Shown here one piece after another: positions 45,613 to 57,034 of a stretch of DNA of 64,000 nucleotides. The translations under genes and the position numbers were made by a program. Numbering within the stretch: position 1 is the stretch's first letter; each line of letters opens with the position of its first letter. Origin of the DNA: Pisolithus tinctorius. Its lineage: Eukaryota; Basidiomycota; Agaricomycetes; Boletales; Pisolithaceae. The DNA is taken from contig JANFAH010000006.1 of NCBI GenBank assembly GCA_024663395.1, positions 2,170,001 through 2,234,000 of the forward strand, given 5' to 3'. Below the pieces are notes generated by a model. That model was not told the origin of the DNA and did no database searches. It saw only the letters and a program-made list of their open reading frames with translations.

Positions 45613-46078
45613 AATAACGAACGGATTGTGGACTAAGGGCGACTAATCGGACTGACCTAGTGATCCCAGTCTTGCGAGGACTGTTACTGTTCCACACTCT
45701 TTTCCGCGGCAGGTAGCGAGGGTCATATATCATCATTTGCACAGATGATTTGGTCATTTACGATACAGGGCGACTGTCCGTAAGAAGAGATAATGAGTGG
45801 CACACCCGCGTCTTCCAGATCATATGGCGAGGAAGACGTGTATATGCATCTCCCGGCACCACGGCCGTCATAAGATTAACCCTGTAGTACTAAATCTGAT
45901 AGACCTTGCGAAGAGTTGGAGAATGTAGCATTAACGAGTGGAGGAGAGCAATAAGATCAACTATAAAGCCGATTGAAAAGTGGGTACCAGACAAAAGAGG
46001 TGTCCGCGCAGCAGAATGTTTTATGTAATAGATACAGTCAGTGATGGAAAAACGGGGGGAAGGCAGTCATGATACAAA
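45613..46078. other. Convergent 3' region
   Basis: This lies between the Nudix gene and the Ste50-like gene. AT-rich, no coding signal seen. Confidence 0.5.
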
Positions 46079-48518
46079 TCACATTACCCCACTGCGATTT
46101 TGCACTGGGAAAGCAGAGGACATCGGTGAGACTTGGTTTTGGCACGAATCCCCGGCATCTAACGACAACGAAGGTCCACCACTCATGGCCGGTGCAGAAG
46201 CAGGACCTGGCGTTGGAGGTGCACCTCCTGGCGTCGGCACCTTACCAATGAACCATGACTGACGACTTGTCAGCTAAGTCGTAAACCCATAAACGAACTA
46301 AACATACCGGAACCCAACCACGATCGCCACCATCCTCTTTCACAGCCTGTGTGCAAGTCAATGGGAGAAGAAACTTTGGAATAGGTGATACTCACATATG
46401 ACCAATGATTATACCGCTTGAATACTCGTACGGCATCGTCCTTCACCAAATCGAGCTCTTCCTCTCCCTTCTTTTTGTAATCCATCAATGCGATACCGGG
46501 GAAACTCGTCGATATGATGCTCAGAGGAAGAATAGGCGTTTTAGAATCGGCATCAGAAGCGCCCGATGCCTTCGCAGCAGCGGTAGCTTCTGCTATAGCA
46601 GACGCGACGGGGACGTTCGTTTCAAGAAGGCAACCAGCGGGCACCCAACCTTGCTTCGAGGTGTCGGTGTCCACAGCACCAGAGCCTGTTGGGTCGCGTT
46701 GGACCACCCACCAACCGCGAGCCCGTGACAAAATCACAAACGCATTACCACTTCGTAGTTCGTACTCTCGTCAGCACTGCCTTTCGATGCCATATGCTGT
46801 ACATGCACTTACACGACAACATCAAACTCGTCCTCCTGCTCTGCCATGTACGGGTATATAGCAACCGCATACGAAACGCCGGCCATGGGCGGTGGCATTT
46901 CCCTCCTCGTACTGTCACTATCTGTTGAGCAAACGGTTGTGCTTCGAGACTTCATGCTATCTGCTGTGCTCTGTGCACTGTTGACGAGAGTCGTCGCAGA
47001 TGATAATGTATCCCGATTACCGGACGCATCCTCCCCACATTTGTTCTCCGTCGTGGGTGACATAGCGTCCGGCCACCCAGGCTGAGGTGTAGTCCCTGTC
47101 AGCAGTGGAGCTGGAGGCGACAGCTCGTTGACCTCCAACTTGGGTGGAGGTGAGCCGGCTTTCCCCTCATTTGTTGCGGCGGGCTTATTGTGACTGTGTG
47201 AATGCTCGGATGTGATAGAGGCTTTTCGCATTGCTTGCTTTTGCTGAGCAACGGCGATGGGCGACCGAATATCTTTGATATGTTTGAGCATGAAAACCGG
47301 ATTCTTTTTTGCGTCCTTAAGCTTCTGGAAGAGTAACAAAGGTTTTTCGTCGTAGCTCAAACATCGTTCGATACGATTTCCTAGGATCATCACGGTAAGA
47401 GGTGAAATACAACTTCGCACTAGCTTCACACACCAGGGGAGCCATAACAAATGAACATGGCGTAATTTTGCCAGCTGTCATTGTTGATCTTGTACTTCTT
47501 CAGAGCAGCCGGTAAAACCTTCCAAGTTGGGTCCTCCAGGCTGACCTTGAAGCTTTTGAGGTTGTCTGTGCTTTCCTGGCGGTTTGAATTTGTTCTTGAG
47601 GAGGAGGCTGACGGCTGTTGACTCGAGGCGCCTGGAGATTCAGCTGGGGGTGTAGGCACCCCTCGTGAGGTCGAAGAAGGAGCTTGGACTTGGTTCGCCT
47701 GACTCGAACGACTCTGAGAACTATCGTGCTCCATGTGTTGGGGAGAGAGGTGAGGCGATTCCATGTCAGGTTTAGTGGGGGACTTGGCAGGATTGACGAA
47801 TTGAGCCCACTTGAAGGATGGCTGGCGTTGTAACGAATGTTCGTCCTAATAAAATAGCAAACGTGAATCCGTGAACTGGATGGCTGCCGGTCCTACGTAC
47901 TGGTCGGATAGAGCCACGCATAGCACTGAATTCGTCAAGGATATGTTGGAGGGTTTCATTTAAACGCTTATTATCTTCCTCCAGTATTTGTACGCGGAAG
48001 GCTGCACGTGAAAAGGCGTGAGATAAACGTAGGGTACCCTTGAAAGGAGGAACACTGACCCTGTTCTCTGATGAGGTCTTGCAGCTTCTCGACCGAAATT
48101 ACACGCTCCTCTAATTCAGCTGTAAGGTGTTAGGACTCGGTTGTCACATGCCTCACATCAATGTTTATGCCTACATGGAGGGACGTAGTGATGTGACTCG
48201 ACAGGAATACGACACGCAAGTTTCGCCTGGTAGACTGCCTTGAGGATTGCTATTCTCTGGCCGACGGTGGCGACACCGATAGCCTTGAGAGATTGTGCAT
48301 CAAGCATGCAAAGCACATCACCAGCGATACGATGTTCTGATGTTTCCAAACGGCGCGATAGATAAGTAATGAATGCTGCGTCTTGTTAATAAGCGTAGAG
48401 TCTCACCTTTGATCTGTTGGTGGTACTGCGGGAAGCCTCGCTGAGAAAGCCACTCATGAACTTGGTCCTCGTCCCACTCAAGAATGCTGCGATCGCCGTT
48501 GGCGATGTCCAAAGCCAT
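46079..48518 (-). CDS. Ste50/Ubc2-type MAPK adaptor (SAM, RA, two SH3)
   Basis: Order: SAM domain (SILEWDEDQVHEWLSQRGFPQ, HRIAGDVLCMLDAQSLKAIGV, GQRIAILKAVYQAKL); a coiled-coil (EDNKRLNETLQHILDEFSAM); a Ser/Pro/Gln-rich linker; a Ras-association domain (SFKVSLEDPTWKVLPAALKK, LLLFQKLKDAKKNPVFMLKH); a long linker; SH3-1 (YAVAIYPYMAEQEDEFDV, ARGWWVV); and SH3-2 (GIALMDYKKKGEEELDLVKD, GGDRGWVPSWFIGK). It ends in a Pro/Gly-rich tail and VQNRSGVM. In Ustilago maydis, Ubc2 has the same SAM-RA-SH3-SH3 layout and links Ras to the pheromone/filamentation MAP kinase cascade; yeast Ste50 lacks the SH3 domains. The start ATG (MALDIANGD) sits just before the SAM domain. Confidence 0.85.
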
Positions 48519-48693
48519 AGCAAGTGTGAACTTGGCAGTAGACTGTGGTGAGCAGTGCAAGCCTGAGGAAACCCCAATTGTATGGCAAAACAGGCAGTCA
48601 CGTGGACTACAGATCACGTGCGATAACTGAGGCTCTGCCTTTGATTTCAAGCTACTCAGTGTGCACGGACTGACGCGATACAGGTGGACCCGC

Positions 48694-51504
48694 ATGGACA
48701 ATCCATGGGCCAATGCCTGGGAACAGCCATTATCGAACAAACCAGTGTCTGGGCAGCACACTTGGGCATCGCCATCCGAAGCGGCGCACGACCAGGAAGC
48801 TGACTTGGGTCTCCCATCGTGGTCTCTACATGACTCCGCCGAATGGACGAGTTCAGTTCACGCGGGCGACCCCCTCTGGTACTCCTCTGAAGTGGAGGAG
48901 GCTGCATGGGCACCGTCCACGTACGAGCAAATTGTTCTTTCCCAACCCTTGGCCGTGAGGTCTAGCCCCTCACCTCAGGAAGAGCCAAGTGAACCCGTTT
49001 TAGCCACGCTGTCATCATCTCCTGAGGTAGGATGTGCCACGAGTACTCCCCTGCCATCAGAGCACAGCAAACCATACTCCGCACTGCTACCGTCGGAGAG
49101 GGACGCAGCTGTTCCTGAGAATGATATAACAGGAGGCATTGTACCGACACCAACAGCTCTCGAGGCAGACGATGAATCAGATACATGGGAAGACCCTACG
49201 CTCCTAGCAGGGCCGGATGATGAATGGGCATCTGCTTGGAGTAGTGCACCGCCTCAGGGCGAACCGGAAGAGATCCAGCCGCCTGACGAGTGGGAAACTG
49301 CTCAACAAGCGAAGGAGAAATTCAATCGCGCAGTGGTATGATGCTCGCGAACAAGTTTCCGTTCGAGTCTTACATCTGTTTAGCCCCCAGAGTTGTTGGA
49401 CGCCATTCTTCGTCAGTGCGAGCAATTCTCGGACGTTATCTCCCCGCAGCCTGAGACTGTCGAATCAAACACCTCCAATGACAATTGGCGGAATGGTCCG
49501 ACTGGTCTGGAAAATATGTATGTCTTTAACTTACGTGTCACTAATGTAAATTTCCAAACCGATTCTTTCAGAACGATGCTTTTAAGCGAATTACTCTCCG
49601 AAGATTCATCGCTTCCTCTTCCCGTGCAATTTCCTTCTACTGCGACGGCCAAGGCTGTGAATGAGGCTCTTAAATTGACTAGACATTTAACCCTGTCGGG
49701 AAGCAGTCCTTTGGCTAGGTTGTTAGCTTCAAGGGGAACAGCAGACTGGCAGAAGTCCGTAGTCTCGAGGGAAGACGTTGTTCCGGATGTGACACCTATT
49801 GGTTGGCGTATTCTTGACAAGGGCGAACACCGAGGCACAGTGGAAGAAACGAGGCCAAGGAAAGCGACGGGCGGTTTACTTTCGTTTTGGAGTCGCAGGA
49901 CTTCTGCCGCTCCTTCTCCATCTGATGATAACAGTGAAACACCTGCATCCGGGAGATCCAGCATCAGTAGCTCCATGTCTGCAAATTTGTCTCAGCCACA
50001 GGCTGGACGTGACGTATCGCCATCGAAGCGTTCGTCAACGGTTACTCCCGCACCAGCTGCCAGTCAGGAAACCGCATCAGAGGTTGCGGTAACCACAACT
50101 GCCCCTGCACCTTCTGCTGTTTCCAGATTTCTAAACCGCTTCGCCCGTACCAAAAGCACCAATGCCAACCATGCGTCATTGGCTTTGTCCGCAGATGACC
50201 TTGAATACCTGTCCGATATCAATGTCCCAAGTGCGACTGATCCCGATGACGAAAATGATGCAGCGAATTTGAAGGGCCTGTCAAATATGATTAACTCTTC
50301 ACCCCTTCCGGAGAAATTGCCACCGCCTCTTCCCCCACCACCGAAGCCGATTATTAACCCTTCCCCACTAACAAGATCCAACCCAAGTAGCTCTCTCGTA
50401 ACCCCTATACCTTCTCCACTAACGCCACAGACAAACACACCCCCGGCAAATTCCTCATCACCCATTGTGCCTACGAAGTACCCATCCTCGGTGTCGTCGT
50501 TCGTGATGTCTTCGATCCCAGCCGTCTCGCCAGCTCTCCCGACATCATCGACTCCTCAGCCTTCGCCCAGGGCACAATCCTCGTTCCCTCTTCTGCCACC
50601 CCCCAAAGCTCCGACTGCACTCTCCCTTCCACCTTTGATTCCACCTCCTCCAACGTCGCCCCCGCAGACACCTCGGCCAGGTACTATGCAGCGTCTACCT
50701 CCCCCGATGTCTACGATTACGCCTTCCTCCTCTAGCTTGTGGTCCGATGTCGCAGCGGTGTCAGATACCTGCCCCAGGGATAGTGGGGATTCGGACGAGT
50801 TTTCATTCTTTTCCTCCGGCCCGCTCTACCGCCGCTCGCATGTTCCATCTGACTCTGCGTCTGTTCGCAGCCCGGAATCAGAGGATTCTTTGGACCGGCT
50901 GCGGTCTCCACGCTCGTCTATATCCTGTTCTCTGGATGACTTTGACGATTTTGTGACTTCGCCCTCCCAGGACAACACTGGCCTCAAAACCCCCTCACCA
51001 CCTCCTGTACCTGCGAAGAACACGCCTCCGAGCTATCGCAAACCAGGCCTTCCCTTGAAACACTCAGTGCGCTCGTCGGACCATATGCGCACACAGAGCC
51101 TGATGGACCAGGCAAACGCAACAAAGGGGACGTGGCCCTCACCGAGGGTTGAGGATGTACAAGCACGACCGATACCTCCGCCACCCAGGTCAGAGAATTT
51201 GCTCGACTTTGAAGACACCATGAGTCCCTCTACCCCAGTCTTCTCCCGAAAACCGCTTATTGCGGGGTCCAGCCAGTTGTCAGCGACCTCTCCCTCTCAT
51301 AACTCTCCGCTAGTTACCCAAGCAGCGGGCAGTCATCAGTCACCACTGTCCCCACCGTCGGCGTCACCTTTCCAGTCAGCATTTATAAGCTCACCAACGT
51401 CGATAGCAGCGAAGCCTCGGCAACCAATACAACAAATGACGTCGAAGCCGGTGCAGACGGGTGGTCTTTCGGCCCAAGATTTGTCCTTCTTCGAGGGACT
51501 GTAA
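48694..51504 (+). CDS. Proline-rich protein, possible AP-1/clathrin accessory factor
   Basis: Three exons, about 900 residues. The start is MDNPWANAWEQP; the upstream GTG codon is not a start. The N-terminus is acidic and Trp-rich (DEWASAWSS, PDEWETAQQAKEKFNRAV), then a conserved-looking block after two introns (PELLDAILRQCEQFSDVI; FRTMLLSELLSED; ATAKAVNEALKLTRHLTLSG; VTPIGWRIL; KATGGLLSFWSRR). The rest is disordered, with poly-Pro clusters suited to SH3 binding. It ends GLSAQDLSFFEGL, an acidic/aromatic terminal motif. The layout resembles fungal relatives of yeast Ybl010c/Laa2 (AP-1 accessory), but I hold that match only loosely. No enzymatic motif. Divergent from the Ste50-like gene. Confidence 0.6.
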
Positions 51505-51733
51505 TGAGTAGCACGATATGTTAATAAGCTTTACGACTTAATACGTCTTAAAGTGTGTGTAAAAACTTCGTTGATCATAGGCATCTACAATATTCGATAC
51601 AGTGAAGGAATAGCATGCAAGCAGTACAGTGGATTGAGGTTACGGTACTAGAAAAGAAAAGACGTGCAGTATTCGAGAAACAGTAGTAAATGAATTGCCA
51701 GAACAAAGGTGAGACTCCTTCCCCATTAAACTC

Positions 51734-53229
51734 TCACTTGCCCCCACCTCGGAAGCTCGCAGAGGACCCCCCATAACCATGGTAGTCACCATGTCTGCTT
51801 TGGTGATCGTACCGGCCATCACCATGCCTATCCCTCTCCTTGTGCCTATAATCATGCTTGTCGGCTTCCCCGTATTTATCAGTGTGACTGTATCTGTCGG
51901 TATGTCCATGCCTATCCCCGTGGCCATGCTTGTCTCCATGACCATATCTACTTCCGTATCTGTCACTGTGCAAATGCTGATCTCCACGGTAAGAAGTATC
52001 GTGGCGACCATGATAACCTATAATGTTGAGTATGTATCAGTTACCAATTCGTAAAAAAGCGTACTTGTGGAACGTACTAGAAGAACGTGGGTCCCGGGAG
52101 GAATAGGGACCACGTGGTTGTGCAGGTGGGGCAGCAACTGCCGCCTCATAGGGAGGAGGAGGAGGTGGTGGTGGTGGTTGTGAATAAGGGTCGTTCCGAC
52201 TCGGGGTGTAATCGATGGCCCGACGGTCATCGCCCGAAGTCTGTTCAATACCGTTCACTGTGCGGCGGACGGTTCCATCGGGAAGTTTGTACAGGACATG
52301 CTCGTTGCCCTTGTAAAGAATATTGAGAAAGGTATCATGACAACGTCGGCAGGACAGTACACTCACCTCTGAGTCTCTGCGTACGCACTTGGTCTGGGTG
52401 ACACCATTGATCGTCTGGGTAGTCCAACTTTCAGAAGTCCAACGGCCATTCCCACCGGAAAGCATACCGCGAGAGGAACTCGAGATAGACTGCATGTTAC
52501 CACGTGGAACACCGAAAGATGATCCGGCCAACAGGGAGAAGGGCGAAGCGAACCCTCCTGAAAACGGACGGTCGAACGGGTCACTAGAGAATGGATCTTC
52601 CGAGAAAGCACGATGAATGTCACCAAATATTGAGTTGAAGAGCACAAAGGGGTCAGTGAAACCGCGGAATGGGGTATGGCCGAACCCAAAACCTGAAAAT
52701 GGGTCGGCCCGACCACGAGAGAAGAACGGGTCTGACAAGAAGGGATCCGGGAAGAAAGGTTCCCTGAATGAAGGACCGTTGAAGGAGTCCCAGCCGCTGG
52801 GTCGGCCATTGACCTGGGGCGATGGAGGTGGCCAAACACCATGTTCATCGTAAAGCTATAGGACATGCATCAATTATTCGTGCGGTAACAAAGAAGAAAG
52901 CATGCAGTTACCTTTCGATTGGCGGGATCGTTCAAAACTTCATAAGCGTTATTGACCTGGCGAAGAGCATATTAGAGGACAGTTCTATAGGTTCGTCTGT
53001 GAGCAGTACCCTGCGAAACATGTCTTCGGAGGCAGCTTTGTCGGCTGCTGATGCATTTGGCGGAAGGCGATCCGGGTGGGTCTCTAAAGCCTTTCGTCTG
53101 TAGGCTTTGCGAACTTGCGTAAAGAGAAGTATGAGTGATGAGGTTTCAATCTGTATGGACAACCTACGCACTTTCTTCTTGGGGTGCATGTGGGTTCAGT
53201 CCCAAAACCTCATACAGGTTAGTTGCCAT
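51734..53229 (-). CDS. DnaJ/Hsp40 co-chaperone with histidine-rich tail
   Basis: Exon 1 starts MATNLYEVLGLNPHAPQEE. After an intron the J domain continues (VRKAYRRKALETHPDRL, with HPD), then NNAYEVLNDPANRKLYDEHG. Next comes a Phe/Gly/Pro-rich middle (repeated DPF motifs), a DNAJB-like segment (WTSESWTTQTINGVTQTKCV, VLYKLPDGTVRRTVNG), and nine prolines. A last intron with donor A|gtacgt (near 52075) leads to a His/Asp/Gly/Tyr-rich tail of about 90 residues (HSDRYGSRYGHGDKHGHG...). The tail ends SASFRGGGK. J proteins stimulate Hsp70 ATPase; the middle resembles DNAJB6-type proteins. The His-rich extension is not usual for the family and could bind metal. Confidence 0.83.
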
Positions 53230-53369
53230 AGTGGTGGTCCAAGTCGTGCCCTCGTCACGACGTGGACCCCATACATATCTCAGATGGCGTGGTGGCTGTG
53301 CTCATATATTTCCTTTTACAGTGAGCGGATCGTTCTGTAGTTTTCCAACGCGTTTCCAGCAGACCCGTC

Positions 53370-55229
53370 ATGGTTTTACAGGAAACTATACTGTGTGCTA
53401 CTGCACCGCAGCCATCTGGTTCTGGTCAAGGAGCATTTGTGCTGCATGACCTGCAGGCGGGTACCACTTTGGCAACCTTCAGGCAAACAAGTTCTGCACC
53501 ACACTGCAGCGCGTTCATCGAGACAGCAAATGGTCAGGGTGGTATTATGATTGGGGCACAAGTGGACAAGTCCGTTCTTAACGTCTACAATTTTCAACGC
53601 GTGAGTATAGTGCAATTTGACGGTGTTTTTGCTTTTTCACTCAACTTGCACAACTTCTAGGATCAGATAGCGTTAAAGATTATCTTGCCTGAAAAACTAA
53701 GCTGTCTCGCTTTGGACCAGAGTGCCAATTATTGCGCTGGAGGTACCTCCCAAGGTCGAATATATCTCTGGGAGGCGCGTTCGTTCCACTGTGACCGCAC
53801 ACTGCGATCCTGACGTCTTTGACAGTAGGTTGCGTCTGGGATTTTATACAACGCATGGGATGCGCACTACCGTCAGGTTAACGTGTTGAAGTTTACCGCC
53901 GATGGTGTAATGTTGATATCAGGGAGCGAAGACTCCGGTGTCAGTGTTTGGTCCATTTCAAAGTCTGCTCTTTCACAATGTAAGCTACGTGCAATGCTGA
54001 CCTTGCGGGAATCAGGCTAGTGGATCACGAGCTTCAAAATGAACTGCCTTTGCCGCAATTCACACTCTCAGACCACACTCTTCCTGTCACAGACGTATTC
54101 TGTGGTGTAGGTCCGTTTCCAAAATGCCGGGTATTGACATCATCTCTGGACCACACTGTCAAAGTAAGCCTCCTTTACACGCTGGTGATCGGTTAGTAAC
54201 TCGATTTAGCTGTGGGACCTTGCAACCCAGTCTTTAATGACCACTTTCCACTTCCCAAGGCCCGTTTGTTGTGTAGTATGGGATGTATCAGAGCGGATGT
54301 TTTTTGCAGGTTCGCCAGACGGCTCAGTGCACCAAGTGAATCTCTTTCGTGAACGAGACCACAAGTATGGTGGAAAAGTCATTGAAGCCATCGGCGGCGC
54401 AGGAACAGCCGACCTCGTTCGTGTAGACGATCCAGAAAGCGTTGCCAAAACGCGACTCATTACTGTGGAGTATGTTACACTCCCCTTCACACAACCTTTT
54501 CAGCGCTGATAGGAGGCCTAGTCAACCCGTGACGGCGCTTTCAATATCCATAACGGCTTCCCTCCTCCTAGTGGGCACAGCTACCGGGCTGATCCATATC
54601 TACGACATTGCCTCTCATCAACTTCTCCGTTCAATATCGGCACATAAAGGGATGTCCGTAACGCTGCTCGCAACCATGTTGAAGCCCCCGGACCTCGTCG
54701 GCCACATCAGTCTCTCTCTGAATGTTGCCAGTTCTGCAGAGGCAAAGGATGTCATTCCTGTCAAACCGGTCGCTCCGTTCCAGAGGATGAGGGACCCGAA
54801 GGCAAGGGAGGCTCATGAAGTGACCATGATGTTACCTGTTCAAGACAAGGTATTTCTGTTTGCATGTTATGTTTTACGTGGTCATTTACTCCCCGTGAGA
54901 CGCCGTACAACAACGGGGTTGAATACGACTATCCGGATACGGAATTCCAAAATGATTACGCTTTCTTCGTTCGACCTGCCGAACAAGAAAATTCTGGTTT
55001 GTCATCTTCAGCTCGCGTCGCCGAGCTCGAGGAGGAAGCCCAGCAATTGCGTGAACAGCTTTCCAGGGCGAAGGGCGTCAACGATGCTATGTGGGAGACT
55101 GTCGTTCAAAAACTACTCTCTCAGGGCAAGCACAAGGAATTAATTGGAGAAAAGCCGGATGTGGAATATGTTCCCCTGTCAGCGGAAGCGAGTGGTTCAG
55201 ATAGGAGTCGTAAAAGAGTCAGAAAATAG
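53370..55229 (+). CDS. IPI3: WD40 protein IPI3 (Rix1 complex, 60S ribosome assembly)
   Basis: The N-terminus MVLQETILCATAPQPSGSG begins a WD40 propeller: TLATFRQTSSAPHC, LSCLALDQSANYCAGGTSQG, WDAHYRQVNVLKFTADGVML, GSEDSGVSVWS, VLTSSLDHTVKLWDL, FHFPRPVCCVVWDVSERMFF, GSPDGSVHQVNLF and VTALSISITASLLLVGTATG. After the propeller are a helical segment (VAELEEEAQQLREQLSRAKG) and a basic tail (SDRSRKRVRK). This is the WDR18/IPI3 pattern; in yeast Ipi3 works with Rix1 and Ipi1 on pre-60S particles and replication licensing. One intron near 53775-53828 seems to start with GC (GAG|GCGCGT...cagtag|GTTGCG). Complete ends. Confidence 0.85.
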
Positions 55230-55459
55230 GTCTTCGCTTACTGCAATGAAGATTTTTCCTTGGGCTTCCAGGATTCTTACGCTCGGATGCCTACAAGAAT
55301 GCAACGTCGAGCAAGAGTATCTTGTCTGGTATTGGAATATGACTTAGACACCAGAAGAACGCATCCTTACAATGGCATGACGATGCGTTGACATTCGATG
55401 GTTAAGTTATGACAAGGAACTAACAGATTGTATCGTGGTACTAAAATATTCGGTCTTGA

Positions 55460-56101
55460 TCAAAGCATGGCTTGAACCACACCGTCCCCATCTCGCCACA
55501 AACACTCGCCTTGCCAGAGGACCCGATCGTTCAACCCGTTCTCATTAATAAAGTCGGCACACGCGGCGTCAGAAGCGCCGGGTTGGATCCAGATGGCAGG
55601 GATCGATAGTTCCTTAGCTGCCTTTAGAAGGTCCAAGGTGATCTGCGCAGTTAGCAAACTGCTGAGCGGCTGTAAGATGTCCAACGTTACATGTTACGTT
55701 ACCTTGGGTGGTGTAACGATACTGAGAGCCGTCTCGGTAGGTGATGGTAAGTCTACGATACTCCGGACGGTTTTGATGCCCTCCAATTCATCGACTTTCT
55801 ATCGTGCGGTGGATAACAAATAATAAAATCAGTACTAGCCATGTTTGCAACTAATGACAGTTGCAACGAACTGGATGCACTGGCGTAACTGGCCTGTTGC
55901 GTGTGACATACCATCGCAGAATCTACCAGATAGGATCAGAGGTGTTGGTAGGACACCCCTATTAGTGAATTTGTTCCAGCAGATAAGTTACCGTGATGGT
56001 CGTACCTTCGCCCCCCATTTGGATTGGTCAGTGGACGCCCCGACCACTGCAAACTTTGGGAAAGAAAGGAACCTCTTCTGTTTCTCGAGCGAGCTCAACA
56101 T
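55460..56101 (-). CDS. CoA-binding-fold (Rossmann) protein, YccU-like
   Basis: Exons: MLSSLEKQKRFLSFPKFAVV then GASTDQSKWGAK; ILRWYVTRNRPVTPVHP; VDELEGIKTVRSIVDLPSPT then ETALSIVTPPK; ITLDLLKAAKELSIPAIWIQ then PGASDAACADFINENGLNDR and the end GVVQAML. This is the compact CoA_binding_2 domain of about 150 residues, with the GAS nucleotide loop near the start and the conserved WxQPGA segment. Proteins like it bind CoA or a dinucleotide; no reaction is established. The four exons join with GT-AG introns, the first of about 95 bp. Confidence 0.82.
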
Positions 56102-56377
56102 CGAAGACGTCGAATAAAGGCGCAGGGTGGGCTTCACCCAAAACACTCGTGAGAACATAATCGCCGGGCTTCGGGTGGTGAGGACATTCTTGGACCTTCC
56201 TGCTTACGACACGGTCTCCGATGTCGAATCACTCGAGCCCTTGAGACTGCGTTGAAAAAATACAGACTCATTACAAGTACATACTTGCCATTCTCCCGTC
56301 CGCCCTCCGCCCATCGGTTACGCGGTCGCTAAACGTGATCGGCTCAACCTCCGAAACTAGCCCTAAAGACATCACGT

Positions 56378-56393
56378 GTCCGTGTGCACGGAC
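56378..56393. promoter_or_regulatory. Palindrome upstream of a TATA box
   Basis: GTCCGTG-TG-CACGGAC is a perfect 7-bp inverted repeat with a 2-nt centre, 14 bp before the TATA box; it looks like a dimeric transcription-factor site. Confidence 0.4.
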
Positions 56394-56406
56394 CACCTCT
56401 GAAACG

Positions 56407-56414
56407 TATATAAA
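56407..56414 (+). promoter_or_regulatory. TATA box of a possible short transcript
   Basis: TATATAAA followed by a C-rich stretch and a pyrimidine-rich start-site-like region. It is over 600 bp from the CDK7 ATG, which is rather far for that gene. Confidence 0.45.
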
Positions 56415-56500
56415 CCCCATCCCGACATCCTTGTTTCCTCAGAACATACTCAGCTAGGATCTATTTTATAGAAACTAACTTGAGTCTCGCATGTTTACAC

Positions 56501-56650
56501 ATGCCACATCCTTCAAATCCACTCGATGACATTCGCACCCACTCGTTCGACAGAGAACATGGCCTTTCGCTCCGGCGGGGTCTCGAGGACGTTTGGTTCT
56601 GTGCTTTGTTGGGCTGCTTGCAGTTCAGTGAACCAGAACCAGCGAGTTAG
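56501..56650 (+). CDS. Small ORF, 49 codons (weak)
   Basis: The frame runs MPHPSNPLDDIRTHSFDREH then GLSLRRGLEDVWFCALLGCL and ends EPEPAS. It starts 87 bp after the TATA box. A shorter overlapping frame starts ten bases earlier (MFTHATSFKSTR). No CAAX motif or classic signal peptide, and no family recognised. Supported only by the promoter-like context. Confidence 0.25.
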   Translation: MPHPSNPLDDIRTHSFDREHGLSLRRGLEDVWFCALLGCLQFSEPEPAS

Positions 56651-57034
56651 GTGTCTGTCTGATGGATTTCTTTCTCATTAGTTTTTTTAAATTGTCGTAT
56701 TGCTAGTTAAGTTGTGAATTGCAAGTGATGTTCGTTTTTTCTCTTTTATTGAGCCCCAGTTAAATGTTTGAAGTGAATTACTGCATTTGGGATGTTTGTG
56801 AACATATGTAGCCTGAATAAGATGTTGGCATATTTCTGTTACTTGATGTTGATTAGTGTTCATTCCCGAGGAAACTTACAAGGCACAGCTGATGATCACA
56901 TTCCAGTGAACAATGCATGTCTAATACCTCCATAACTCCTGCAGACACCTTTTTGGATCTATACGGCAGAGTTTAATCTTACAGACCAAAGCAAGAATCT
57001 TCCTGCCCTGTGCAACCTCTTTTACACAATTGTG

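Larger units (their letters stand above)
56102..57034. other. Intergenic region with an independent-looking promoter
   Basis: This lies between the CoA-binding-fold gene and CDK7. It contains a palindrome, TATA box and small ORF described separately; the last 300 bp are AT-rich CDK7 leader. Confidence 0.5.

Noticed and set aside
48661..48693. Upstream start for the proline-rich gene
   Set aside because: That codon is GTG; the first ATG in frame is at 48694.
46514..51973. Several long open frames antisense to the Ste50-like, proline-rich and DnaJ genes
   Set aside because: They are mirror frames of repetitive coding sequence (Ser/Pro- or His-rich) without splice support.
56491..56720. Mating pheromone precursor next to a TATA box
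   Set aside because: None of the short frames ends in a CAAX motif.
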